Shown here: one piece after another, positions 1 through 7,447 of the stretch
How positions within the stretch are numbered: position 1 is the first letter of the stretch
Layout: each line of letters opens with the position of its first letter
DNA from: Chloroflexota bacterium
GTDB lineage: Bacteria > Chloroflexota > Dormibacteria > Dormibacterales > Dormibacteraceae
Length of the DNA: 17,304 bases
Reading direction: 5' to 3'
Assembly (NCBI GenBank): GCA_005879675.1
Contig: VBJE01000107.1
Coordinates: 1-17,304 of the forward strand
Made by a program: the position numbers and the translations under genes
The notes under the pieces: model-generated
Databases searched by the model: none
What the model was told of the DNA's origin: nothing
The model's input: only the letters and a program-made list of their open reading frames with translations

Positions 1-1
1 C

Positions 2-553
2 ACCGGCATACGGGTCACGCTGATCGCGATCGCCGTCATCGACTTCGGCGCCAACGGGGCGCTGGGCGTGGGTCTTCCCACGCTCGCGCACGAGCGATTC
101 GGCGCGGGTGCAGCCGGACTGGGCATCCTGCTCGGCGCCTGGGGTGTCGGCGCGACAGTGGGAGCCGTCGCCGCGGGGTTCGTGTCGCCGCCCAACCGAT
201 TCGGATGGTTGATCGTGACCCTGTGCGTGTGGCTCGGCCTCGGCATCGGCGCCATCGGCTTGCTGCCTTCGTTTGTGCCGGCGACCCTGCTGATGGGTCT
301 TTCCGGCATCGGCACCGGCGTCATCAACACCTACGGGGTGAGCTGGCTCCAACGCCGGACCGACCCCGCCATGCAGGGACGCGTGATGTCGATCGTGATG
401 CTGGCGTCGATGGGTCTCACGCCCCTCTCCTACGCGATGTCAGGCGCGATCGCGGAGGTCAACCCCACGCTGCTTTTCTTGATCGCGGGAGGGATGATGC
501 TCGCGTGCGGGGCCGGCACCGCGGCCAGCCGCCAGGTGCGGTCGCTGCGCTAG
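2..553 (+). CDS. MFS transporter, C-terminal half (5' end outside window)
   Basis: The reading frame is open from base 2 and ends at TAG 551-553, giving 183 residues with no start inside the window; a GTG at 68 is probably internal. The protein is almost entirely hydrophobic and reads as about six membrane segments, with the charged loop QRRTDPAMQGRVMS before the penultimate one. That loop, placed just before a small-residue-rich helix, is typical of the second half of major facilitator exporters of the MFS_3/EntS-like type. By family it would be an inner-membrane proton-driven exporter of a small molecule; the substrate cannot be read from this half. The stop codon overlaps the stop of the convergent gene on the other strand through a shared CTAG (550-553). 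Confidence 0.8.
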   Translation, partial: TGIRVTLIAIAVIDFGANGALGVGLPTLAHERFGAGAAGLGILLGAWGVGATVGAVAAGFVSPPNRFGWLIVTLCVWLGLGIGAIGLLPSFVPATLLMGLSGIGTGVINTYGVSWLQRRTDPAMQGRVMSIVMLASMGLTPLSYAMSGAIAEVNPTLLFLIAGGMMLACGAGTAASRQVRSLR

Positions 554-2211
554 TGGATCCCGGCGGCGGCGAGGCCGGCGGCATGCGCCGCGGACGCGTC
601 CTGCCCGGCCTCGAGCGCCTGCACCGCGCCCCCGGCGAAGGCGTGGGAGCGGTGCTGGTCGAGGTTCAGGTCGATGTTGGCGAGCGCAAACCAGGCGCAG
701 TAGGTCTGGCGGGTGTAGGCCACGTTCTCCGGCGGCCTGCTCATCGCCGCGGTGGCCCACTGCACCGCGGTGGTTACGTCCTTGCCTGACGAAAGCGCCT
801 TGAACGCCCCTTGCGCGGCGGCGTGGCACGCGCTCGCCGGCGCGCCACCGCGCTTGGCCCAGGCGAACCACTCGGCGTAGGAGCGGTCTTCGGCCGTAGG
901 GCCCTGCGACGCCTTCGCTTGCCTCGCCTGCTCGACGACCTGCCAGGGCGGCTTCGCGGCCGCCGGCTGAGCCGGAGCGCCGGGCGCGGGAGCCGGCGGG
1001 AACTTTGCCACCGGCAGCTGACCCCCGACGACGGGGGGCGCGGGGGCGGCCGGGGGCTGAGGCTGCTTGGCCGGTTGCGACGCCGGCTGCGCGGTCGCGT
1101 GCGGGATCTGCTCCTTGGGCGAGAACCATGTCGGCGTTCCGGGCTCCGCCGCGAGCGGCACCCTCGGCGCCCACGCGGGCATCTGCATCGGCTGCCCGGA
1201 CGGCTCCTTGGCCGTGGCGAGGGGCGCCGGGGCCGCGGGTTGTCCAGGCGCCCACGTCGGTCGGGGCGGAACGCCTGGCTGGGCCGGCGCGGGCGGCGGC
1301 GGTTCGGCGGGAGGAATGGTCTTGGGCTCTGTCGGCGGCGCGGTCTCGACTCGCGGCCGGGCCGCGGGAGCCGGGGGCGCGGGAGGGATCGACGGCTTCG
1401 AGGCGGGTGGCGTGGCCGGCGGCGGAGCCGGCTGGGTGACCTGCGCGGCAGGCGCCGCAGCCGGCGTGCTCGCGGGAGGCGCCGGAGGAGTGGGCGTGCG
1501 TTGCGCCGTCGCCGGGGCCGAGTCGAAGGAGTCGGGCCAGCTCGGGATCGCCTGGGCCGGCGTCGCGGGCTCCTCCATCTCCGAGGTCGGCGACCAGGCC
1601 GGCATCGCGCGCTCGGTTGGCGGCTCCGGCGGCCAGATGTCTGTCTCCTCGGGGGGCGCGGGCCCGGCTTCCGCACGCGGCGGCCACGTGGACTTGAGCG
1701 CGTCCGCCGCCACCGCCCTGGGTGGCTCGGTGAGCGGCGCCGGCGTCACCTCCGCCACTTCCGCGGCGGATGGCACGGGCGGCTTGCTCGCGCCGGTTTC
1801 GGGCCACTCGTCCTCCCTCTCCTCCGTCTCGGGCGGGGCGTCAGTGCCGGGCTCAGACTCGACAGCCGCCTCGACCTTCGCCGCGGACGGTTCTACCTCG
1901 TCGATCGCATCGCCCGGCGAGGTCGGGACCGTCTGCGCCCACTCAGGCGCCTTCTTGGCGCCGCCGTTGGACGAGCCCTCCGGCCGCGTCCAGTCGGGGT
2001 CGCCCTTCTCTATCTCGAGCGGCGGCGGCAGCGCTTCGTCCGCCTCCTCCGTCACTTCCGCCTGCGAGTCCGCCGGGTCGTCCGCGGGCGCGACAGGACG
2101 AGTTTGCGCGAACACCGGCGTCGTCTCACCCGCCGGCACGGCGGCTGCCGGCTCGTCGGGCGGGCTTTCGGGCGGCGTCGAATCGTCGGACTTGGGCGGC
2201 TCGGTCTCCAA
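550..2211 (-). CDS. Pro/Ala-rich protein with repeated Trp motifs and a duplicated C-terminal domain, function unknown
   Basis: The gene encodes 553 residues from a TTG at 2211. An in-frame TGA lies a few codons upstream and no ATG or GTG fits better, so the start is moderately sure; no clear ribosome binding site is visible. Residues 1-440 are low-complexity Pro/Ala/Glu, acidic at the N-terminus, with eleven widely spaced Trp residues (74 to 423) in contexts such as PAWAPRVP and PTWAPGQP. Residues 445-550 hold two copies of a roughly 46-residue helical unit sharing Y-x-x-WFA-x-A, H-x-A-x-x-GA, AL-x-x-G-x-D. There is no signal peptide or membrane segment, so it is probably cytoplasmic, with a disordered tail and a small folded end. 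It is the last gene of the cluster, 44 bp after E1-alpha. I do not recognise the family. The low complexity makes long antisense frames that look open but are shadows. Confidence 0.75.
   Translation of the reverse strand: METEPPKSDDSTPPESPPDEPAAAVPAGETTPVFAQTRPVAPADDPADSQAEVTEEADEALPPPLEIEKGDPDWTRPEGSSNGGAKKAPEWAQTVPTSPGDAIDEVEPSAAKVEAAVESEPGTDAPPETEEREDEWPETGASKPPVPSAAEVAEVTPAPLTEPPRAVAADALKSTWPPRAEAGPAPPEETDIWPPEPPTERAMPAWSPTSEMEEPATPAQAIPSWPDSFDSAPATAQRTPTPPAPPASTPAAAPAAQVTQPAPPPATPPASKPSIPPAPPAPAARPRVETAPPTEPKTIPPAEPPPPAPAQPGVPPRPTWAPGQPAAPAPLATAKEPSGQPMQMPAWAPRVPLAAEPGTPTWFSPKEQIPHATAQPASQPAKQPQPPAAPAPPVVGGQLPVAKFPPAPAPGAPAQPAAAKPPWQVVEQARQAKASQGPTAEDRSYAEWFAWAKRGGAPASACHAAAQGAFKALSSGKDVTTAVQWATAAMSRPPENVAYTRQTYCAWFALANIDLNLDQHRSHAFAGGAVQALEAGQDASAAHAAGLAAAGIH
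565..879 (-). repeat. Duplicated 46-residue coding repeat
   Basis: Within the Pro-rich protein, residues 445-489 and 504-549 align with one gap. Both start Y-x-x-WFA-x-A and continue with H, GA, AL, G-x-D and a run of Ala. About 18 of 45 positions match by eye, so this is an old internal duplication, not a recent DNA repeat. Confidence 0.6.
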
Positions 2212-2237
2212 ATCGCCAGTCAGTCTAGCGATGCGTT

Positions 2238-2254
2238 CTCAGGTTTGGACTGAG
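2238..2254. other. Weak stem-loop between E1-alpha and the Pro-rich gene
   Basis: CTCAG (2238-2242) pairs with CTGAG (2250-2254) around a 7-base loop in the 44-bp gap between the two genes. There is no T-run after it on the - strand, so it is not a standard terminator. It may only be chance. Confidence 0.2.
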
Positions 2255-2255
2255 T

Positions 2256-3242
2256 TCATGCGAAGAGGTTTTTCAATGCGTCCTCGGGCACCGGGTCTGG
2301 CTGCTGCTCCGCCCAGTCCGCGGCCTCCGACGCCTCCCTGTCGCATCCCGCCTGGAGGTCGGCGGCGGCCTCGGAGGTGATCCAGCGGCGCTCGATCAGC
2401 CAGCCCGCGAACCGGGCGATGGGGTCGTGGCGGGCCGCCTCCTCCATCTCTTCCCTGGTCCGGTACTTGAGCTGGTTGTCCTCGGAGGTGTGCGAGTTGA
2501 TGCGCCAGATCTTGGCGTCGATGAGAGTCGGTCCCTCGCCGCGGCGCGCGCGATCGACCGCATCCCGGCAGGCCTCGAAGCAGGCAGGCACGTCCGTCCC
2601 GTCGACCGTCGCGCCCGCGATCCCGTAGCCGGCGGCGCGGTCGGCCACGTCGGGGTTCGCCATCTGCAGCCGGATCGGGACCGAGATGGCGTAGCTGTTG
2701 TTCTCGCAGACGAAGACGACGGGGAGCCGGTGCACGGCGGCGAAGTTGACGCCCTCGTGGAACTCGCCCTGGCTCGTCGCCCCGTCCCCGAAGGTGCACA
2801 GCGTCACGGAGCTCTCGCCCTTGAGCTTGGCCGCGTACGCGATGCCCGCGGCTTTCGGGATCCAGCTCGCAACGACCTGCGAGACAGGCGCGATCTTCAG
2901 CCTGCGGTAGCTGTAGGAGCCGCCCGGGATGTTCCTGCCGGCGGACAGCGGGTCGCCGGCCTTGGCGAACACCGCCAGCATCCACTCCCTCATCGTCAGG
3001 CCGCGCACGATCGCGTTGGCGAGGCCGCGGTAGTGCGGCACCAGCCAGTCGTCCGGGCCGATCGCGGCGGTCGATGCGACCTGGATGCCTTCGTGGCCGC
3101 GGCTCGAGCCGACGAACGGCGCCCGTCCCTGCTTGACCAGGATGTGCATGCGGTCGTCGAGCGCTTTGGCCATGCACATCCACCGGTGGAGATCGAGATA
3201 CTGGCCCTTGGTCGCGGCGTCGGCTCGCGTCGTGGTCGCCAT
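2256..3242 (-). CDS. Thiamine-diphosphate-dependent 2-oxoacid dehydrogenase E1 alpha subunit (branched-chain type)
   Basis: The 328-residue protein is the alpha half of an alpha2-beta2 E1, which decarboxylates a 2-oxo acid on thiamine diphosphate and passes the acyl group to lipoyl-E2. The cofactor motif is clear: GDG at 152-154 and NN at 181-182, 26 residues apart. PHYRG (69-73), the heterotetramer stretch FHEGVNFAAVHRLP (161-174) and HTSEDNQLKYRTREE (251-265), matching the mobile phosphorylation-loop region, resemble branched-chain (BCKDH) E1-alpha more than pyruvate E1. The ATG shares one base with the TGA of the upstream leuA-like gene (TGATG), so translation is probably coupled. E1-beta and E2 normally follow, but the next gene here is the Pro-rich protein. 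The partner must be elsewhere. Class is firm; the substrate (branched-chain, 2-oxoglutarate-like or other) is not. Confidence 0.88.
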   Translation of the reverse strand: MATTTRADAATKGQYLDLHRWMCMAKALDDRMHILVKQGRAPFVGSSRGHEGIQVASTAAIGPDDWLVPHYRGLANAIVRGLTMREWMLAVFAKAGDPLSAGRNIPGGSYSYRRLKIAPVSQVVASWIPKAAGIAYAAKLKGESSVTLCTFGDGATSQGEFHEGVNFAAVHRLPVVFVCENNSYAISVPIRLQMANPDVADRAAGYGIAGATVDGTDVPACFEACRDAVDRARRGEGPTLIDAKIWRINSHTSEDNQLKYRTREEMEEAARHDPIARFAGWLIERRWITSEAAADLQAGCDREASEAADWAEQQPDPVPEDALKNLFA

Positions 3243-4630
3243 CAGGCGCTCGCTTTCGGAAGCAAAGCGGTCGCGATGTCGACGACTTCTTCCGCCGTCA
3301 GTCCCATGCGGTTCAGGTGATCGTAGTACCGGCGGTGGAAGTCCGAGAAGTCGCTGCGCTCGGCGCGCTCCTCCCGGATGCGCTTCACCTCGGCCAGCAC
3401 CTTGGCCACCAGCTCGGTCTCGGGCTTGATCCCCGCCCCGCGCAGCGCGTGCTCGATCACCAGGGCGCCCGAGTGCTTGCCGTAGACGTAGGTGATCTCG
3501 GCGCCGAGGTCGGCGGGCGGGATGAACTGGTAGATCGCCGGGTGGATCAGCATCCCCGCGGTATGGATTCCCGACTCGTGACTGAAGACGTTGAGGCCGA
3601 TGCCGGGCTCTGTTGGCTGGACAGGGATGCCGCTCATGCTCTCCAGGTGACGGGCCAGGTCGCGCAGCTTCTCGTACTTGAACTTCGGGATCTCGATCCC
3701 GAAGAGGTAGCGCAGCTGGAGCAGCACCTGGTGCATGGGCGCGTTGCCCGTGCGCTCGCCGATGCCGTTGACGCTGGTGGTGAAGACCTCGGCGCCTGAG
3801 CCGAGCGCCATCACCGTGTTCCACGCCCCAAGGCCGAGGTCGTTGTGGAAGTGCACGACCAGGGGCGCGTCGGGGGCGGCGGCCTTGATCGCCGGGATGT
3901 ACTCGCGCACGGCGAACGGCGAGTAGCAGCCCACCGTGTCGGGCGTCGAGGGCCGCGTTCCGCCGGCCTTCAGGCCCTCGCGATGGATCTCGGCGATGTA
4001 GTCGACGTCGGCACGGCTCCCGTCCTCGCCGCCGAACTCGATCGAGGTCGCTCCCTGCTCGCGTGCGTAGGCGATCGCCTCGCACATCATCCGGATGTTG
4101 GCCTCGCGGTAGTAAGACACCGGCAGCTCGAGCCACTCCGACTCCGGGATGCCGTCGCGGTGCAGCAGCGTCTTGCCGAGCTTGTACTTGACGTGCAGGT
4201 CGGAGGCGGAGGTGAAGATGAAGTAGGTCACCTCGTCGCGCTGATGCCCGAGCTGGTCGAGGACGCGCATGGTCGCGTCGATGTCGCCTTTGGTCGAGCG
4301 CATCATGCACACGACCTCCAGATCGGGCCGGATCTCGCCGCGCTTTCGGCCGGCCAGCACCAATCGCAGCGTCTCGCGCTCGCCTTCGGAGACCGACGGA
4401 AAGCCGACGTCCATCACATGCACCCCGATGTCCGACAGCTCGCGCGCAAGCTCGTACTTGTCCCTGGGCGTGATCGCGACCCCGGGCATCTGCTCGCCGT
4501 CGCGCAGGGTGTCGTCGTAGATGCGGATCCGGTCCGCGGGTGGGAACTTCAGGTCGTGGGCGAAGCGCTTCGGGTCGCGGGCGAGATCATCGAGCGGCTC
4601 CTGGAGCTCGACGGGTTTTTCGCTATCCAC
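3242..4630 (-). CDS. leuA: 2-isopropylmalate/homocitrate synthase family protein without regulatory domain
   Basis: The 462-residue DRE-TIM-barrel enzyme condenses acetyl-CoA with a 2-oxo acid. The catalytic signature TLRDGEQ lies at 41-47, the metal-binding H-x-H at 260-262 (VHFHNDLG), the second metal site VNGIGERTGNAP at 287-298, HESGIH at 351-356 and GKHSG at 384-388. About 75 residues follow, enough for the small subdomains but not for the roughly 120-residue leucine-binding domain of classical LeuA, so feedback by leucine is unlikely by that route. The pattern HESGIHxxGxLxxPxxY is also seen in homocitrate synthases (NifV/AksA type), so the substrate could be 2-oxoisovalerate, 2-oxoglutarate, pyruvate or another 2-oxo acid. 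The GTG start at 4630 overlaps the leuD-like stop by 8 bp; there is no strong ribosome binding site. The gene symbol rests on operon context. Confidence 0.82.
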   Translation of the reverse strand: MDSEKPVELQEPLDDLARDPKRFAHDLKFPPADRIRIYDDTLRDGEQMPGVAITPRDKYELARELSDIGVHVMDVGFPSVSEGERETLRLVLAGRKRGEIRPDLEVVCMMRSTKGDIDATMRVLDQLGHQRDEVTYFIFTSASDLHVKYKLGKTLLHRDGIPESEWLELPVSYYREANIRMMCEAIAYAREQGATSIEFGGEDGSRADVDYIAEIHREGLKAGGTRPSTPDTVGCYSPFAVREYIPAIKAAAPDAPLVVHFHNDLGLGAWNTVMALGSGAEVFTTSVNGIGERTGNAPMHQVLLQLRYLFGIEIPKFKYEKLRDLARHLESMSGIPVQPTEPGIGLNVFSHESGIHTAGMLIHPAIYQFIPPADLGAEITYVYGKHSGALVIEHALRGAGIKPETELVAKVLAEVKRIREERAERSDFSDFHRRYYDHLNRMGLTAEEVVDIATALLPKASA

Positions 4631-5120
4631 TCGAGGCAGCGGCGCGCCGGCGCTCTTCCAGCCGCTTGCGCACCCACGGCACCAGCCCGCCCATGCGCAG
4701 GAGCTCGTTCATGAACTGCGGGAAGGCCTCGCACCGGTACTCGTCGCCCTTGGTGAAGTTGCGGATGATGCCCTCATCGAGATCCACCTCGAGCTCGTCG
4801 CCCTCCTCCACCGCCTCCGCCGCCTGCGGCGACTGCAGGATCGGATAGCCCATGTTGATGGCGTTGCGAAAGAAGATGCGGGCGAACGAGTCCGCGACCA
4901 CGAGCGAGATGCCCGCGCCACGGATCGCCACCGGCGCGATCTCGCGCGACGAGCCGCAGCCGAAGTTGGACCCGCCGACCAGGATGTCGCCCTGCTCGAC
5001 GCCTCCAGCCCACGTGTCCCGGCCTGGCACTCCTTCCATGGCGTGTTTGATGATCTGGTCCGTGTCGATGTTGTCGCCGAACTTCCAGGCCCGGCCGCGC
5101 ACGACCTTGGGAAGCGTCAC
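4623..5120 (-). CDS. leuD: 3-isopropylmalate dehydratase/homoaconitase small subunit
   Basis: The 165-residue protein is the swivelling small subunit that completes the active site of the aconitase-family dehydratase. The motif NFGCGSSRE lies at 52-60, preceded by GDNIDTDQI (15-23) and followed by FFRNAINMGYP (83-93), all standard for LeuD/HacB of the short archaeal-like type. The start chosen is GTG at 5120, which overlaps the leuC-like TGA as GTGA; this gives the canonical N-terminus MTLPKVVRGRAWKFGDNIDT, while longer frames run into non-homologous sequence. The loop after DTDQI, which helps choose the substrate in this family, reads IKHAMEG here and lacks the usual P-x-x-YL. Isopropylmalate is the default guess; homoaconitate or citrate-like substrates remain possible. 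Confidence 0.87.
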   Translation of the reverse strand: MTLPKVVRGRAWKFGDNIDTDQIIKHAMEGVPGRDTWAGGVEQGDILVGGSNFGCGSSREIAPVAIRGAGISLVVADSFARIFFRNAINMGYPILQSPQAAEAVEEGDELEVDLDEGIIRNFTKGDEYRCEAFPQFMNELLRMGGLVPWVRKRLEERRRAAASSG

Positions 5121-6406
5121 CGGATCGAGGCCGGCATCTTCGCGAGCACCTCGCTCGGGTGCGTGATCACGCCCGCGACCGCGCTCGCCGCGGCCACGGC
5201 CGGGTTGGAGAGGTAGACCAGCGCCTTCGGGTGGCCCATTCGTCCCGGGAAGTTGCGGTTGGTGGTGCTTAGGCACACCTCTCCTTCCCCGAGCACGCCC
5301 ATGTGTCCACCCAGGCATGCCCCGCACGTCGCGGTCGTCCAAGCCGCGCCCGCGGCGAGAAACGTGCGGATCAAGCCTTCCTTCTCGGCCTGGATCGCGA
5401 CCTGGTGCGACGATGGGGTGATGATCAGGCGCACTCCCGGCGCGACCTTGTGGTTCTCGAGCACCGCGGCCGCGCGCCGCAGGTCGGTGATGCGCGAGTT
5501 GGTGCACGAGCCGATGAAGACCTGGTCGAGCCTCGTGCCCGCGACTTCCGACAGCGGCGCGTAGTTGTCGGGCGACATCGGCTTGGCCACGCCCAGCTCG
5601 ACCTTTTCGGCGTCGAACTCGAATACCTTCTCGTACTCGGCGTCGGGATCGGACGTCACCGGCTTGTAGGGGCGCTTGGCGCGCGGGTCGAGGTATTCCT
5701 TGGTGACCTCGTCGAACTCCATGATCCCGTTCTTGGCGCCGGCCTCGATCGCCATGTTGGTCATGGTCAGCCGCGCCTCCATGTCGATGTGCTTCAGCGC
5801 CTCGCCGGTGTGCTCCATGGCCTTCGAGCGCGCTCCGTCGACGCCGATCTGGCCGATGACGTAGAGGATGAGGTCCTTCGCCTCGACCCACTCCTGGAGA
5901 CGGTTGCGATAGACGAACTTCAGCGTCTCGGGGACTCGGAACCACAGCTCGCCCAGCGCCAGCACGCATGCGAGGTCGGTCGAGCCGATGCCGGTGGCGA
6001 AGTTGTTGAGGGCACCGTAGGTGCAGGAATGCGAGTCCGCGCCGACCACCAGCTCGCCCGGCAGGACGAGGCCGTGCTCCGGCAGGACGGTGTGGCAGAT
6101 GCCACCCTGCCCCACCTCGAAGTACCACTTGATCCCCATCTGGTGCGAGAACTCGCGCGTGAGGCGGCCGAGCGTCGCGCTCGCGGCGTCCTTGGCCGGC
6201 TGGAAGTGGTCCTGGGTGACAGCGACGCGGTCGGGGTCCCAGATCTTCTCCGCGCCCATCTGCTCGCGCATGATCTTGCCCGCCGGCGGGATGGTCAGGT
6301 CGTGGCCCATCGCAAAGTCGACCTTGGCCAGCACCAGGTCGCCGGGACGCACGCTTTCGCGCCCCGCGCCGCGGGCCAGGATCTTCTCCGTCATCGTCAT
6401 GCCCAT
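5117..6406 (-). CDS. leuC: 3-isopropylmalate dehydratase/homoaconitase large subunit
   Basis: The 429-residue [4Fe-4S] hydro-lyase isomerises a 2-hydroxy-tricarboxylate-type intermediate through a dehydrated form. The cluster ligands are C301 (IGSCTNSR), C361 and C364 (CGACLGG). GADSHSCTYGALNNFATG (122-139) and the end of the sequence (NRNFPGRMGHP, 383-393) are family hallmarks. The length matches the short, archaeal-like heteromeric type rather than the roughly 470-residue enterobacterial LeuC. The ATG at 6406 lies 9 bp after the leuB-like TAA, with only an A/G-rich stretch upstream; an in-frame ATG two codons later is an alternative. It pairs with the overlapping small subunit gene. Homoaconitase and isopropylmalate isomerase of this type cannot be told apart by eye. 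Confidence 0.9.
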   Translation of the reverse strand: MGMTMTEKILARGAGRESVRPGDLVLAKVDFAMGHDLTIPPAGKIMREQMGAEKIWDPDRVAVTQDHFQPAKDAASATLGRLTREFSHQMGIKWYFEVGQGGICHTVLPEHGLVLPGELVVGADSHSCTYGALNNFATGIGSTDLACVLALGELWFRVPETLKFVYRNRLQEWVEAKDLILYVIGQIGVDGARSKAMEHTGEALKHIDMEARLTMTNMAIEAGAKNGIMEFDEVTKEYLDPRAKRPYKPVTSDPDAEYEKVFEFDAEKVELGVAKPMSPDNYAPLSEVAGTRLDQVFIGSCTNSRITDLRRAAAVLENHKVAPGVRLIITPSSHQVAIQAEKEGLIRTFLAAGAAWTTATCGACLGGHMGVLGEGEVCLSTTNRNFPGRMGHPKALVYLSNPAVAAASAVAGVITHPSEVLAKMPASIR

Positions 6407-6415
6407 CGGCTTTCT

Positions 6416-7447
6416 TTAGTCCCTCAGCCTCTTCGCTACAGCGTCGCCAACCTCGTGGGTCGAGAGGCTTCCGCCGAGATCGCGCGTGCATTCGCCCGCG
6501 CGGAGCGCTGACTCCACCGCACTCTCGATTGCGCCCGCCATCTCTGTCTGACCCAGGTGTCTAACCATCATAGATGCGCTCAAAATCGCCCCCACCGGGT
6601 TCACGATGGCTTTGCCCGCGATGTCGGGCGCGGTGCCGTGCACCGGCTCGAACAACCCGCGCCTGGTCTCAGGGTTCACGTTTCCGGAGGGCGCGATGCC
6701 CATCCCGCCGATGAGCTCCGCGGTGAGGTCGGAGAGGATGTCTCCGAAAAGGTTGCCGGTGACGATGACCTCGAACTGCGTCGGGTCCCTGACCAGCTGC
6801 ATCGAGGCGGCATCGACATAGAGGTGTCGCGTCTTGACGTGCGGGTGCTTCCCGGCAACGGCCTTCCACCGCTCCTGCCACAGCGCGCCGGCGTGCGTCA
6901 TGGCGTTGGACTTGTCGACCATGACTACCTCGCGCTTCGCCGCCTGGAATGCGTACTCGATGATCCGCGTCACTCCGAGGTAGGTGTTCAGGTCCTCCTG
7001 GATGGCGACCTCTTCCTCGGTGCCTTTCTTGAAACGACCGCCCATGCCGACGTAGAGACCCTCCGTGTTCTCGCGAACGATGAGCAGGTCGATCTTCCGT
7101 CGATCTTCGCGCCGGAGCGGCGAGAGGCGGTCGTCGTAGAGCCTGGCCGGGCGCAGGTTGACATAGAGGTCGAGCTCGAAGCGCAACCTCAGGAGCACGC
7201 CCGCGAGGTAGGCGGCGTCGTTGACACGCGGGTCGCCGACCGCGCCGAAGAGGATGGCGTCGGCCTTCTGCAGGTCCGCCCAGACCGCGTCCGGTATCGG
7301 CTGGCCGGTCCGCATGTACTGGTCGCCGTTGACGTCGTACTCCTGGAAGTCGAGGTCCGCGCCCGCCGCCTTCAGCACCTTGATCGCTTCGGGCACGACC
7401 TCCTTGCCCGCGCCGTCGCAGGGCAGGACGGCGATGTGGCTAGGCAG
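6416..7447 (-). CDS. leuB: 3-isopropylmalate dehydrogenase family (isocitrate/isopropylmalate dehydrogenase)
   Basis: The protein is 343 residues if it starts at CTG 7447. It oxidises and decarboxylates a 3-substituted malate with NAD to a 2-oxo acid. Visible motifs are the substrate-binding RLRFELDLYVNLRP, the catalytic Lys in VDKSNAMTH, metal-binding Asp residues in NLFGDILSDLTAELIGG, and EPVHGTAPDIAGK, where the Asp suits NAD. The first standard start, GTG 7396, would cut off the first beta strand. Reading from CTG 7447 gives LPSHIAVLPCDGAGKEVV, the normal N-terminus of the family, and an AGAAGG-like site lies about 9 bases upstream. The start overlaps the ligase stop by 8 bp. The usual PGDGIGPE loop reads PCDGAGKE. 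It is closest by eye to actinobacterial LeuB; homoisocitrate or isocitrate as substrate is not excluded. Confidence 0.86.
   Translation of the reverse strand: MPSHIAVLPCDGAGKEVVPEAIKVLKAAGADLDFQEYDVNGDQYMRTGQPIPDAVWADLQKADAILFGAVGDPRVNDAAYLAGVLLRLRFELDLYVNLRPARLYDDRLSPLRREDRRKIDLLIVRENTEGLYVGMGGRFKKGTEEEVAIQEDLNTYLGVTRIIEYAFQAAKREVVMVDKSNAMTHAGALWQERWKAVAGKHPHVKTRHLYVDAASMQLVRDPTQFEVIVTGNLFGDILSDLTAELIGGMGIAPSGNVNPETRRGLFEPVHGTAPDIAGKAIVNPVGAILSASMMVRHLGQTEMAGAIESAVESALRAGECTRDLGGSLSTHEVGDAVAKRLRD

Noticed and set aside
811..2253. Long open frames on the + strand opposite the Pro-rich gene (Arg- or Gly-rich products)
   Set aside because: They mirror the Pro/Ala codons of the - strand gene in GC-rich DNA, have extreme composition and show no domain; the - strand frame carries the structured repeat and fits the operon.
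2238..2254. Rho-independent terminator after E1-alpha
   Set aside because: The stem is only 5 bp and no T-run follows on the - strand.
4623..6491. A 622-residue fusion of leuC-opposite-frame sequence with leuD
   Set aside because: Only the last 165 residues are LeuD-like; the upstream part is the wrong frame of leuC, and GTG 5120 gives the canonical LeuD start.
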